Of a stretch of DNA of 64,000 bases, positions 49,966 to 59,274 are shown in pieces (within the stretch, counting starts at the first letter, position 1; each line of letters opens with the position of its first letter). The notes under the pieces were generated by a model. It had not been told where the DNA came from, did no database searches, and worked only from the letters and a program-made list of their open reading frames with translations. The stretch is from Hexactinellida sp. DTS-2022 (lineage: Eukaryota > Porifera > Hexactinellida), in the NCBI GenBank assembly GCA_028753945.1, contig JAPNXP010000013.1, positions 62,001 to 126,000 of the forward strand, given 5' to 3'. The position numbers and the translations under genes were made by a program.

Positions 49966-52440
49966 TCATTTTATCGGCGCTAGGAAGGTGGCTGCTCGTA
50001 GGTTTTCGCGGAATTTGAGCGCGTCCAGCTCTCTGAAATGTGTGTCGTTCTCAACCTCATCAATGTGGCTCTGCAGCTGCTGTATCTCGGTCTCCAACTT
50101 GTGTCTCACTTCTCTCCTCATTCTCTTGGCCGCTACGTTCTCATTTCTCTTCCTACTAATCCCCTCCCGGGTTTCCTGGGATATCCTCTCCGTGAGCATT
50201 GAGAACCTGTCTCTGTAGTAGTTCTCCAGGGACTGGAGGGAGTCCTTCTCTGTCTGCATCTGCGCCGCCTGCTGCTCCCTCGCGAAATGTTTCAGCTCCC
50301 TCACTCGCTCCTTCTGGATATCGAGCGCATCTTCAAATATCTTTTGAAAAGCGACTTCCTCTTTGGTACGCTTCTTCTGCAGTCTGGCTTTCATCCTCAG
50401 CTCGTACTCCTGGTAGTACTGCTTGGACTTGGCTTGCGCGGTTCGCTCCTCTCTCAGCTGAGACCTCATCAGCTGTTCGCTCTGCGCCTTGAGCTGGTTG
50501 TCTCGCAGCCTCCTAGCGTGCTGGAGATCCTTGTTGAGGATATCTATTGTCGCTATCTGTCTCTTCTCCGCCTCCAACAGGTCCCTGTACTGTTTGGTCT
50601 GCGTGGGCTGAGCGGACTTCGTGAGAGACTCGATTTGCCGCATCTGTTTGCTCCAGAGCCGCCGCGAGGCCGTGGGACTCAGCTCCATATAAGGGAACTC
50701 CCTCCTGACGATAGGGAACATGTCCTCGTCGGTTCGTATGACTCTAGTCTGGGGCGGCTCGTACTCGGATATTTCAGACTCTGCTGTAAGATCCTGTTTG
50801 GGAGAAGTTAAATCAGAGAACTCTTCTCCAGGAATCATCTCTCTTTGAGGGTATGTTCTTTCCCTTTTACCACCCCTGTGTGCCTGCTTGACATCCTTCA
50901 TGTACTGTCGATACATGTGTCTCAATATGTCCCTCCTCACGCTGGCATTCCTCGCCTCGGCTCTCTTCTCCGCTTCTATTCCCCTCTCGTCCACCTGAAG
51001 CGCCGCTCCACTCAGTGACGTCATGGAGGCATCCCCCTCTCTAACTATTTCCTCCCCGAACTCGCGAATCTGCTCCCGGACGTTGGTGCTCTGCGAGAAC
51101 TGCACCCGCTCCCTCCGCTTGCCGCCGCTCCTCTGCAGCTTGCCCGGGCTCTTCAGGTGTCTGGTCAGCTCCTTGCTGGCGCTCTTAGGAACAACCGGCG
51201 CAGAGTACGGGCTCTTATGGGACACGCCCCCTCTGGTCAGAGGCGCGAATATCTCCTGGTGCACCGCTCTCACGTGTCGGTAGCCGGCAGTGCCCATTCT
51301 GGCCAAGTCCTCGGTCCGGGAGACCCCTCGGGACCCGAAGCTCTTGCAGTGGGAGTGAGGGGTCCGCTGGGGGGTCAGGGTCCTGTTGGGATCGGTCTCC
51401 TGGGCTAGACTGTCCTCTGAGATTAGAATAGAGTTGATCTCTAAGGGCGTCTCGGGCGAGCGCATGCGAGGCGGAGAGAAGAGTATGCCAGATTCCGCGG
51501 TGAGCAGCTGCTGCAGGGGCTCCGAGTTGAGGGGCAGAATGGGGGAGGTGCTGTCTAGCCTGACGGTGTTAAGAATAACCACCCGTGGAGTTGTGACCGG
51601 AGACGGAGAGTAGGCACTCATCCCGTCATCTACCTCTGTTATGCTCAGCTGGAGGACAGGCTCTGTGGAGGCGGGGACCTGGAAGGGGGGCAGGGGGGAG
51701 AGGGGGCGCTCTTCCACCCCTTCCAGCCCATAGTCGCAACGGGAAGAAGAGAGGGAGAGAATCTCTATGGAGTCCAGACTGGTGTGACGAGAGAGAGTGT
51801 ACATCCTGTCAGAAGGGGACTGACCTGTAGCAACGTCTACCTGCAGTTGGAATGTCTTTGGGTGTTCGACTAAAGGGTTAACTGATCGGATTGTTTTCTG
51901 CTGAGGCACTTGTCCGTCCTCTGTCACTCGCAACTTCCCCATTCTCTCTTGGAACCTGTCCAGTGCCAGCCCATCAGCGTATCTGCTGGTGTATGACGTC
52001 ATGGGGATACCAGCCATCTCGGGGGACACACCTGTCACCAGGTCTGGATAAATGGGGGGCTCTGCGAACAGGGGGGAGGGGGTGGCGGGGTTTCGCGAGT
52101 TGTCCCCCAGGATGTCTCCCAGCACGCTCATGAGCTCCAGCAGGTTGTGAGTGGTGAGCGGGTCGCGAGCTGCGAGAGAGGCCGCGTCTATGTGGTCCAG
52201 GTTCAGGTCCGAAGGCAGGAACCTAGAGATGTGCGAGAGGATTACGTCATAGTTTCCCCTGTGCTCCTGCGTGAGGCTGGGGAGTCTGTTCGCTGACGTC
52301 ACGGTGGAGCGGGTGATGCTCTCGTACAGGGCCAGGAATGTGACGGAGTCGCAGTCGGATATCTGGTATACAATGCGCGGGATGCAGTACCGCATCAGGA
52401 GCCGGTTAGCCAGCTTCAGGGTCTGTTCCAAAATGGACAT
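49966..52440 (-). CDS. CEP95: Centrosomal protein CEP95
   Basis: An 824-residue protein with the CEP95 (CCDC45) layout: an N-terminal calponin-homology-like domain (about 1-100; LANRLLMRYCIPR, CDSVTFLALYESI, NLLELMSVLGDIL), a long Ser/Pro/Arg-rich disordered middle, and a C-terminal coiled coil (about 620-810) with the conserved LLEAEKRQIATIDILNKDLQ block. The ATG at 52,440 is used; the GTG three codons upstream is dismissed. The protein is expected at centrosomes/basal bodies, fitting the other ciliary genes in the window. Single exon. Assignment rests on overall layout and the CH-like start. Confidence 0.82.
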   Translation of the reverse strand: MSILEQTLKLANRLLMRYCIPRIVYQISDCDSVTFLALYESITRSTVTSANRLPSLTQEHRGNYDVILSHISRFLPSDLNLDHIDAASLAARDPLTTHNLLELMSVLGDILGDNSRNPATPSPLFAEPPIYPDLVTGVSPEMAGIPMTSYTSRYADGLALDRFQERMGKLRVTEDGQVPQQKTIRSVNPLVEHPKTFQLQVDVATGQSPSDRMYTLSRHTSLDSIEILSLSSSRCDYGLEGVEERPLSPLPPFQVPASTEPVLQLSITEVDDGMSAYSPSPVTTPRVVILNTVRLDSTSPILPLNSEPLQQLLTAESGILFSPPRMRSPETPLEINSILISEDSLAQETDPNRTLTPQRTPHSHCKSFGSRGVSRTEDLARMGTAGYRHVRAVHQEIFAPLTRGGVSHKSPYSAPVVPKSASKELTRHLKSPGKLQRSGGKRRERVQFSQSTNVREQIREFGEEIVREGDASMTSLSGAALQVDERGIEAEKRAEARNASVRRDILRHMYRQYMKDVKQAHRGGKRERTYPQREMIPGEEFSDLTSPKQDLTAESEISEYEPPQTRVIRTDEDMFPIVRREFPYMELSPTASRRLWSKQMRQIESLTKSAQPTQTKQYRDLLEAEKRQIATIDILNKDLQHARRLRDNQLKAQSEQLMRSQLREERTAQAKSKQYYQEYELRMKARLQKKRTKEEVAFQKIFEDALDIQKERVRELKHFAREQQAAQMQTEKDSLQSLENYYRDRFSMLTERISQETREGISRKRNENVAAKRMRREVRHKLETEIQQLQSHIDEVENDTHFRELDALKFRENLRAATFLAPIK

Positions 52441-52559
52441 TCGATTCACTAGACTCTGTATAATTGAGCATACGTAGTGTAGAGATTAATTGGAAGTGTA
52501 GGAGCGTTGAATACAAAGAGATAATAAAATAAATAATGGATATAAAGTGCTACAAGTGG

Positions 52560-53417
52560 TTAGTTGTCGGTGGTCTTCAGACTGGGGGGGTTCCTAGGTC
52601 TGAGGAGAGGCTCGTTCGGGTTGTTCATCTTGAGGGCGTGGCACTTCCACGCATACGATATCATGCGAATGGGGATGTAATGCAGAGACTCGTTCTCCAG
52701 CTCCACCTTAGCCAGCGTCTCTTCGTCCAGCAGCGGCAGACGGACGAACTGAATTACATTCGACGCTACCGTCTGCATGGGCTCGCCTGTCACCACTGCG
52801 TTGACGTTCGCCCACTCCTTCACATAGGCGAGCAGCCTAGCCTCCTCGATAGAGAGTCTGTCGCTCTGCAGCAGCCAGGCCAGCGCCTGCTCCGACACCT
52901 CCTTGAACCTGACCGAGGCGAACACGGCCTCCGTGTGCTGCTCTACGAACTGCAGACAGTGCGTGGCCAGACCCTCCTGCGAGTAGAACAGCCCCGCCTG
53001 CAGGAACTCGCAAGCCAGCTCCTTGTCGCAGCGCTCCCGCATGAACTGGGTGCACAGTCGCTTCAGTCCCTCCAGACTGAACTCCACAGCCGCCGCCAGC
53101 AGCTCGCAGGCCCCGTCGCAGCTGATCGCGGCGCTGTTCGTGTAGATAAACTCCAGGACTGCGTGGAATATCTTGGGCCTGATGTCCGCCAGGATTAAGG
53201 GGGCCTCCGGGTCTCCGATCGGGGCCTCGAACATGGCTCTGAACACCTCGCACCTCGCGGATAGGAGGCACTTGTGTCCCGTGAACACCGTGCGGTCCTC
53301 CCCCACGTAGAACTTGACGTCTGCGTACTGAGACGAGTTAACCAGAGCTCCCATCTCCTTAGAGAAGTGCTCGGCGGTCCCATACAGCACACTGGTACCC
53401 CCCGCTACGCCGCTCAT
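52560..53417 (-). CDS. BTBD19: BTB/POZ-BACK protein, BTBD19-like
   Basis: A 285-residue single-exon protein with a BTB domain (about 12-120; NSSQYADVKFYVGED, HKCLLSARCEVFRAMF, FIYTNSAAI) followed by a BACK domain (about 125-245). The C-terminal motif IPIRMISYAWKCHAL matches the end of animal BTBD19, and there are no Kelch repeats. Likely a substrate adaptor for CUL3 or a scaffold. The spacer to CEP95 downstream is 119 bp on the same strand. An AG (ctaacag) lies a few bases before the ATG. Confidence 0.88.
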   Translation of the reverse strand: MSGVAGGTSVLYGTAEHFSKEMGALVNSSQYADVKFYVGEDRTVFTGHKCLLSARCEVFRAMFEAPIGDPEAPLILADIRPKIFHAVLEFIYTNSAAISCDGACELLAAAVEFSLEGLKRLCTQFMRERCDKELACEFLQAGLFYSQEGLATHCLQFVEQHTEAVFASVRFKEVSEQALAWLLQSDRLSIEEARLLAYVKEWANVNAVVTGEPMQTVASNVIQFVRLPLLDEETLAKVELENESLHYIPIRMISYAWKCHALKMNNPNEPLLRPRNPPSLKTTDN

Positions 53418-53630
53418 ACTAGCCTGTTAGTTATAACTTATCCAGTTCATTAACGGACAGCAGACGGCATTAGAAGTATGAAATATATTAAATACAACAA
53501 TACACTTAAAATCCATTCTAAAAGCATTGATTCCATTCAAAAATTACACAATTCTTTCTCAGATATTTACACTTAAGTACATGCGTGGTACCATCGAACC
53601 AATATAGGATTCAAGCAATAAAACTCACGA

Positions 53631-56600
53631 TTAGCAAGTATCGTATATCTCCCCCTCCCCCTCAGCGAACAGACTCGCCATTGCCAGTCCCATGGTCCCA
53701 TCTGCCTTCTCCACGAGCCACAGCCCCTGCTTCAGCTTGGCGTGTTGTCTAACAACTAACTGCAATCTCTCTCCCTCCGCTATTTGCAGCATGTCCTTAT
53801 CCTTGCTCTTGTCGCTAGCAGAGATAGCTACGAGGTCCTGTAGGTAGGCGTCCGAAGTTTTAACATTCAGTAGTCTGAAGTGCTTAACGCTCTTCTCGCG
53901 CTTTTTCGCGCGCTGACCCTCCAGCTTCTGAGACTTCTTATCCACCTTCCCTTTCCCGCTCGCCTCGGAGCTCCCGCTGGGGGTGGGGGAGTTCCTATTG
54001 CTGCCCCGCGCAACCTCTACGTCATCGTACACCAAGTCTTCCGACACAGAACTGGTTCTATGGAGAAGAGACCTTACTTTAATTACCAAATTAAGCCATA
54101 AGATACAAATCATAATGTATGTAAGCATACTAAGCATGCCGCTTGCGCTTGATGGACTCTAGCTAATGGCACACGGATCTATTATCTATTTACTGGCGTC
54201 CTGTCCCTTTAACTGCTCTTCCATGCTCTCCTTCTGCAGCTCGAGACCTCTCTTCTCGTCGCTCAGCAGCTCCACCCCCCGCTCCGCCTCCGCCTCCCTC
54301 TCGCGACTAGATCTGCTCGCGTGGGTCCGAATGGCGTACAGATTAGCGTTGGATATGATGGCCCTCTCTTCCTCTGTGAAACGGGCATCCTTCATCTTGT
54401 GCTTGAACTCGACAGCTTTTGTCTGAGCTAGTTTAGCGGTGTCGAGCAGCTCTCTAAAGCTCACTTTCTGACAAACCGCTTCCCACCCGTCCACTAAAAT
54501 GAACTCGATTAGTCGCAGCTTTTCAGCTAGGCCCGTGTCCGCTTCAGCCATTCTGGTTTTCAGATGCATTCTCAAACTTGTTACTATTTATAGCAACATA
54601 TAATGAAATGGATTATTCGAATGAGGAAATATTTATTCTAAGCAGAAGCGTAGTTTGCCATCCAACACTAAGAAAATGAATTAGCATCACGCATGACATT
54701 GCTAAACAACACATTTTCGACACCCACATTCTGTGTTTGTGCTCTATGTATGTACTGAATAGCGGAAATAGAAATGTAATGTCTCTATCGAATCAACAAG
54801 AATGGCAGCTGGTTCTAAACTCCTCATAAACATCCCGGAATGGATCAAGACGTACGAGCCCAGCTTCACGCCGCCCGTCTGCAACAAGCTAATGCACGGG
54901 GCCGGACAGCTGAAGATAATGTTCATAGGAGGCCCCAATCTCAGGAAGGACTACCACATAGAAGAGGGGGAGGAGCTGTTCTACCAGCTCAGGGGGGACA
55001 TGGTGCTCAAGATCGTGGAGAAAGGTACAGTTCTGTTACCTGGGCATATTATAATCCACATCCTAATTATGGCAATGTTAGACTCGTTAGCTTTGGCCAC
55101 ACCATTAAACTAACACTGCCAACAGTATTGCGCGTAGGAATTCTACTAATATGACCAAATATTTGTTAATATTTAATAGAGCGCCAGAAGTATGATTAAT
55201 CCCCTATCGTCATTCTAGGGCAGCACAAAGACGTCGTTATAAAGGAGGGGGAGGTGTTCCTACTGCCCAGCAGGGTCCCGCACTCCCCGCAGAGACAGGC
55301 CAACACGGTGGGACTGGTGATAGAGCGGGAGCGCTACGAGTCGGAGCTGGACGGACTGCGCTACTACCAGGAGGGGACAACCGACCCTCTCTGGGAGAAG
55401 TGGTTCCACTGTTTCGACCTAGGAGTGCAACTGGGTACGTCAATACACTGCAAACCATTATCCAGGAGCGCGAGACCCTCCTTTTGGAGTATGATTTTTG
55501 GATTTTTTGATTTAGGAGCGCGAAAATTTGGAACCTTCTCCTATACCGTAACATTAATTTGTGATTTAGGCGTATGAAAATACTAGTATGGACAGAGCTT
55601 ATACAGTGCATGTAGGTCCAGTGATAGCTGAGTACTTCGCGTCCGAAGAGCACAAGGCGGGGAAGCCCCCAGAAGGAAAGGTGTTCGAGGAGCCTCCTTT
55701 CAAGATAGACACCACGACAGAGGTCACAGCCCCCGTTCCCCTCAGCACCCACCTGGACGCCCTCAGGGCATCAGCTGACAGCTCCAGGCCGCTGTTCGAG
55801 CAGGGCGAGTTCCGCTTGGTGGCTTTGATGGATAAGCCTGGGTACGTTGCGGGCGAGACTAAAGCGGGACAGGAGGCGTTCATTTGGGTGCTGGAGGGGG
55901 AGGGGAAAGTGCAGGTATCAGCTGAGGAGCACATTCTTAAGGCCCAGGACAGTTTCTTGGTAACAGAGTCGTGCAATTACCGTGTGGAGGGAATCAGTAA
56001 GGATTTCATCGCTCTCGTTATTAGCATGGATCCTCTGGCCAATAAGTAGGGCTCTTACACATTTCTAGATTAGCGTCTTTGTACCTCTATTTCTACTATC
56101 CTTATACTCTATAATATTCGTGATTAAACTCACTTGTTAGGCTTTTGCAGCACGTCGTCATAAGTGTCTTCCTGTCTGACTGTGACGTCATCATAGGTAT
56201 CCTCTGAGACAGGGGACAGAGCGGGCTTTTGTACCACATCGTCATATGTCTCCTGGGGGAAGGTCTCCGTGACAGCGTCGTCATAGAGCAGCTCGGGGGT
56301 GTCCGCGTCTGTGCCGTTGGCGTCAGGCAGCGGGACGCCAGCCGTGGCTCTCTGCGGCGGCTGCTGCGAGGAAGAGGCCGGGGGGATAAACAGACGCAGG
56401 TAATTCCCCGTAGCCACCTCGGTAAATAGGGGCATCTTGACTAGGATGCTGGGAGGGACGAATGGAATGCTCGAGTCGATGCCTTGCAGAGCTATGAACT
56501 CTATTTCCTGTCCGGCGGGGTCCGGCCGCTTGGCCCAGGGAGTGGAGTATTGCGCCTTGGAGCTCCCGGTCTTCTTAGATTGGATAAATACCTGAAACGC

Positions 56601-56951
56601 CTGCGAGACCCGCTGGTCCTCTCCTCCCCTGGGGGCGGACATGGTGGGGACAGGGGGGAGGGTCGCGGCCGGCCTCTTGGCGGGCGATGCGCTCTGCTGA
56701 TCGAAGAATGTGGCCTTACTCGCCTTGGCAGGGAGAGCAGGCGCGGGGGCAGACGACAGATCTCTCTGGGGCGTGGCGAGGTTCCTCTCTGGGAGAGAGG
56801 GGGCCTGGGGGAGCGGTCTGTTCGCCACAGGAACAGGGGGAGGTCCGTTAGCCATCGGCGCATACTTGGCAGGTACCGGCGGGGTCTCGATAACGAGCTC
56901 TTCATACAACTCTCCCTCTGCGGGCAGTTCCTGGTATACCTCGTCTCCCAT
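53631..56951 (-). CDS. FYB1/ADAP-like adaptor with helical SH3 domain (two exons hosting HAAO)
   Basis: A 414-residue adaptor resembling FYB1/ADAP and PRAM1, which link receptor tyrosine-kinase signalling to adhesion and actin in vertebrate immune cells. Exons 56,951-56,134 and 54,057-53,631 join in phase 2 with GT-AG borders ([17 protein letters not shown]). The first exon has paired VYQEL/LYEEL tyrosines, Pro-rich PPVP runs, and a series of YDDV/YDDA tyrosine motifs. The second adds LVYDDVE, a Lys-rich helix ([14 protein letters not shown]), a helical-SH3-like domain (about 330-405; [28 protein letters not shown]) and the GEIYD ending characteristic of FYB. The 2,076-bp intron contains HAAO in antisense and a small same-strand gene. 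Orthology is inferred from layout. Confidence 0.78.
54186..54569 (-). CDS. Small coiled-coil protein, unidentified, nested in the FYB-like intron
   Basis: A complete frame of 127 residues (ATG at 54,569; a second ATG at 54,551 gives [17 protein letters not shown]). It is helical throughout and highly charged, with a coiled-coil C-terminus rich in Glu/Lys ([19 protein letters not shown]). No cysteine-rich or membrane segments. I do not recognise the family. It lies in the large intron of the FYB-like gene on the same strand, upstream of the divergent HAAO gene. It could instead be an alternative exon of the host, but it has its own ATG and stop. Confidence 0.6.
   Translation of the reverse strand: MHLKTRMAEADTGLAEKLRLIEFILVDGWEAVCQKVSFRELLDTAKLAQTKAVEFKHKMKDARFTEEERAIISNANLYAIRTHASRSSREREAEAERGVELLSDEKRGLELQKESMEEQLKGQDASK
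54802..56049 (+). CDS. HAAO: 3-Hydroxyanthranilate 3,4-dioxygenase (three exons)
   Basis: A 290-residue cytosolic cupin dioxygenase that opens 3-hydroxyanthranilate on the kynurenine route to quinolinate and NAD. Exons 54,802-55,024, 55,219-55,434 and 55,616-56,049 join in phase 1 with GT-AG borders. Fe ligands are visible in [13 protein letters not shown] (His and Glu) and [15 protein letters not shown] (His). The third exon starts [18 protein letters not shown] as in animal HAAO and carries the second, non-catalytic cupin. A slightly later acceptor (gtccag, 55,621) would break family similarity. Length matches human (286). It lies antisense within the FYB-like intron. Confidence 0.95.
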
Positions 56952-57050
56952 ATTATATCTTACAACTATTGTAAATATTAGATATTAGATACAATGCTTT
57001 AATTCGTATATGCCATAAATATAGTATAATAGGTGTTAATACGTGAGTAA

Positions 57051-58460
57051 TCATTTGAGAAGTTTCATAATTGAGGGTGTCCCCGAATACACCGGATGGT
57101 GTTTCGCGGGAATCCGTAACGCGAAAGGGTCTTGTGTGACGTCAAAGGCTCCAATGGTGAGGTCCTCTGAGAGCCCGAATTTCGGCGTTTTCGCCGCGTC
57201 AACAGCCGTGTAGGTGAGGGAGCTCCTGGCAGGGCTGGCGTCCCTCTTGTTCTCTTCTGTGCGCATGGAGTTTCGCCGGTTCAGTACTTTCACGTTGTCA
57301 ACCCTCTTCCCTTTGGATTTATTCCTGAGAAGGTTTGAGTCGGAGGAAGACTCTCCTGCCTCGTCTCCTTCAGACGCAGGGAGCGTGTTCTCGAACACCA
57401 TCACTTTGTCTATCATGGCCTTAACGTTGCTCAGCTTGTTGAAGGCCTTGTCTTTCAGGTCTGCCGGGAACGCAGGCAGGTACACATTCCTGAAAGATAC
57501 GAAGCCCTTCACGGTGGGGGCCGGATCGAGTATCTTGAATGGAGACTCCCCCGCATCCACGGACCCAGCGCTAACTTTTGATAATGTGTTCGGGGTGGAT
57601 CTAGTCGTGTGTAAATAATCGTCATATTCGCTAGTCTTCCTCGCTAGCAGATTCAGCCACTCTATATTCTCAGATTTGGGATCCTCCCCTGCCTTGTTCC
57701 TGCGCGCCACTCTCAGCTCCACCAGGCGCCCGCTCTCCTCCTCAAACGTGTTCCCGTTGCTGTCCACCACAGCCACATTGAATGTGATCGGCTTGCCGTG
57801 GTCAATGCGGGCATTCCTCTTAGACTGGAATATGAACGCGACTGGCTGGCCGAAGGGACTCCCTTTCACCCAAGGACAGATGCGGACTATTCCAGAGCAA
57901 TGCTTGAGGGTGCCTTGTCCGTGATACAAATCGTTCTTCCATTGCCCCTCGTAGAGAGTCCCATCCGCCATATGGAACGTCCCGTGTCCGTGTCTCAGCC
58001 CACTGACCCACCCCCCCACGTACTTGCTCCCGTCAGCACTCACTTGCACCCCCTCTCCGTGCCTCAAGTTGCTATGCCACTCGCCCTCGTAGATCGTCCC
58101 GTCCGCCTCCTGGCCGCTCCCGTACCCCTCCTTCCTGTTGAAGAACCAGTTCCCTTCGTACGAAGCTCCGTCGCTCGCCTCGTACCGCCCCAGCCCGTGC
58201 CTCTCCCCCTTCATGAAATTACCGACGTACTTGGCCCCCGAGTGCCCGTAGAGCCTCTCCCCATTGCCCTCTATCTCCCCCTCTACGAACGCGCCCTCGT
58301 AGTACCCCCCGTCCCCCAGGATAAGTTTCCCGGTCCCGTGCTTCCTGCCCTCCTTCCACTGCCCCTCGTATCTGAAGAACTTGTTGGGGTAGCGGTACAC
58401 GCCCACCCCGTGACGCGCCTGGTTCTTCGTCTGGCCCTCATACCGTCCGCTGAGTGACAT
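57051..58460 (-). CDS. MORN1: MORN repeat-containing protein 1
   Basis: A 469-residue single-exon protein. About eight MORN repeats occupy residues 7-195 (for example YEGQWKEGRKHGTGKLILGD, YEGAFVEGEIEGNGERLYG). The segment RYPNKFFRYEGQWKEGRKHG and the later LKHCSG match MORN1. A unique C-terminal region (about 200-469) follows, partly Ser/Lys-rich. MORN proteins often sit at membranes or axonemal structures; the function of MORN1 in animals is uncertain, but it is common in ciliated lineages. It is 99 bp upstream of the FYB-like start codon on the same strand. Confidence 0.9.
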   Translation of the reverse strand: MSLSGRYEGQTKNQARHGVGVYRYPNKFFRYEGQWKEGRKHGTGKLILGDGGYYEGAFVEGEIEGNGERLYGHSGAKYVGNFMKGERHGLGRYEASDGASYEGNWFFNRKEGYGSGQEADGTIYEGEWHSNLRHGEGVQVSADGSKYVGGWVSGLRHGHGTFHMADGTLYEGQWKNDLYHGQGTLKHCSGIVRICPWVKGSPFGQPVAFIFQSKRNARIDHGKPITFNVAVVDSNGNTFEEESGRLVELRVARRNKAGEDPKSENIEWLNLLARKTSEYDDYLHTTRSTPNTLSKVSAGSVDAGESPFKILDPAPTVKGFVSFRNVYLPAFPADLKDKAFNKLSNVKAMIDKVMVFENTLPASEGDEAGESSSDSNLLRNKSKGKRVDNVKVLNRRNSMRTEENKRDASPARSSLTYTAVDAAKTPKFGLSEDLTIGAFDVTQDPFALRIPAKHHPVYSGTPSIMKLLK

Positions 58461-58585
58461 CGCTATTGCATATTCTGTTAACTAGCCACTCCATATTTAT
58501 ACCATTCCTTTGTTATTATGTCTTAGCACCTCCCATGTTCTCAATAGAATCGACACTATATTATTCAATGATTAAAAGTATTAAA

Positions 58586-59233
58586 CTAGAGCGATCGAGC
58601 GGCCGGAGGCCTGTGCCCATATCCAAACGGCAGCGGAGTTGTATCGGTTATTGCCATTATTTGGACTCCGGAATTAACTATTCCTTTGACTGTAGCGATC
58701 CGCCTCTTCATGTCCAGCCCCTTTATCTTTATCTGCACCTTGTCGATCCTCAAGGCCAGAGTCTTATCCCCGATGCAGCGCCCGACTGCGGTCGAGGCGA
58801 GCTCAGTTCTCTTCCTGGCGTTCTTAAACCCCAGCAGGCCACAGGTGGCCCAGCCTAGGGGCTTTCCCTCTGGCGTAGTTAGCGTGGAGATGACGTTGTG
58901 CTTGCAAATGGTAATGTGTATGCAGTTGTAGGTCTGTATCTGGTTGAGCAGCTCTCGGAAGCGCGTGGGCACAGAGGTGGGCAGCTGCTTGTCCGCGGAG
59001 CTGGCCTGGTAGCTGGAGTGTCCGTCCCGTATCCGGGCCAGGTTAGAGCTGATCAGCTGGAACACGCCCCCGGTGGAGGACTGGTTGGACTGAGGCGAGA
59101 AGAAGAGAGTGTTGCAGGTCAAGGGCTGCTTCTGCGAATAAATAGCGAACAGCCGCAGGAAAGGACTCAGCATTTCCGCTAAGCTATCGAACTTGCATTT
59201 TAACAATAAATGTTTGCTGCATAAGAATAACAT
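58586..59233 (-). CDS. MRPS11: Mitochondrial small-subunit ribosomal protein uS11m
   Basis: A 215-residue uS11-family protein of the mitochondrial ribosome. The uS11 core spans about residues 100-215: IHITICKHNVISTLTTPEGK, GWATCGLLGFKNARK, IKIKGLDMKRRIATVKGIV and the C-terminal ITDTTPLPFGYGHRPPAAR, the most conserved part of uS11. The first ~90 residues are a mitochondrial leader and lineage-specific extension; ATGs at 59,233 and 59,173 are both possible. Only 41 bp separate its start from the stop of DYNC2I2 upstream on the same strand. Confidence 0.92.
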   Translation of the reverse strand: MLFLCSKHLLLKCKFDSLAEMLSPFLRLFAIYSQKQPLTCNTLFFSPQSNQSSTGGVFQLISSNLARIRDGHSSYQASSADKQLPTSVPTRFRELLNQIQTYNCIHITICKHNVISTLTTPEGKPLGWATCGLLGFKNARKRTELASTAVGRCIGDKTLALRIDKVQIKIKGLDMKRRIATVKGIVNSGVQIMAITDTTPLPFGYGHRPPAARSL

Positions 59234-59274
59234 AGTTAGGGGCGTTAATATATAACACCTGTTAATGACATCAC

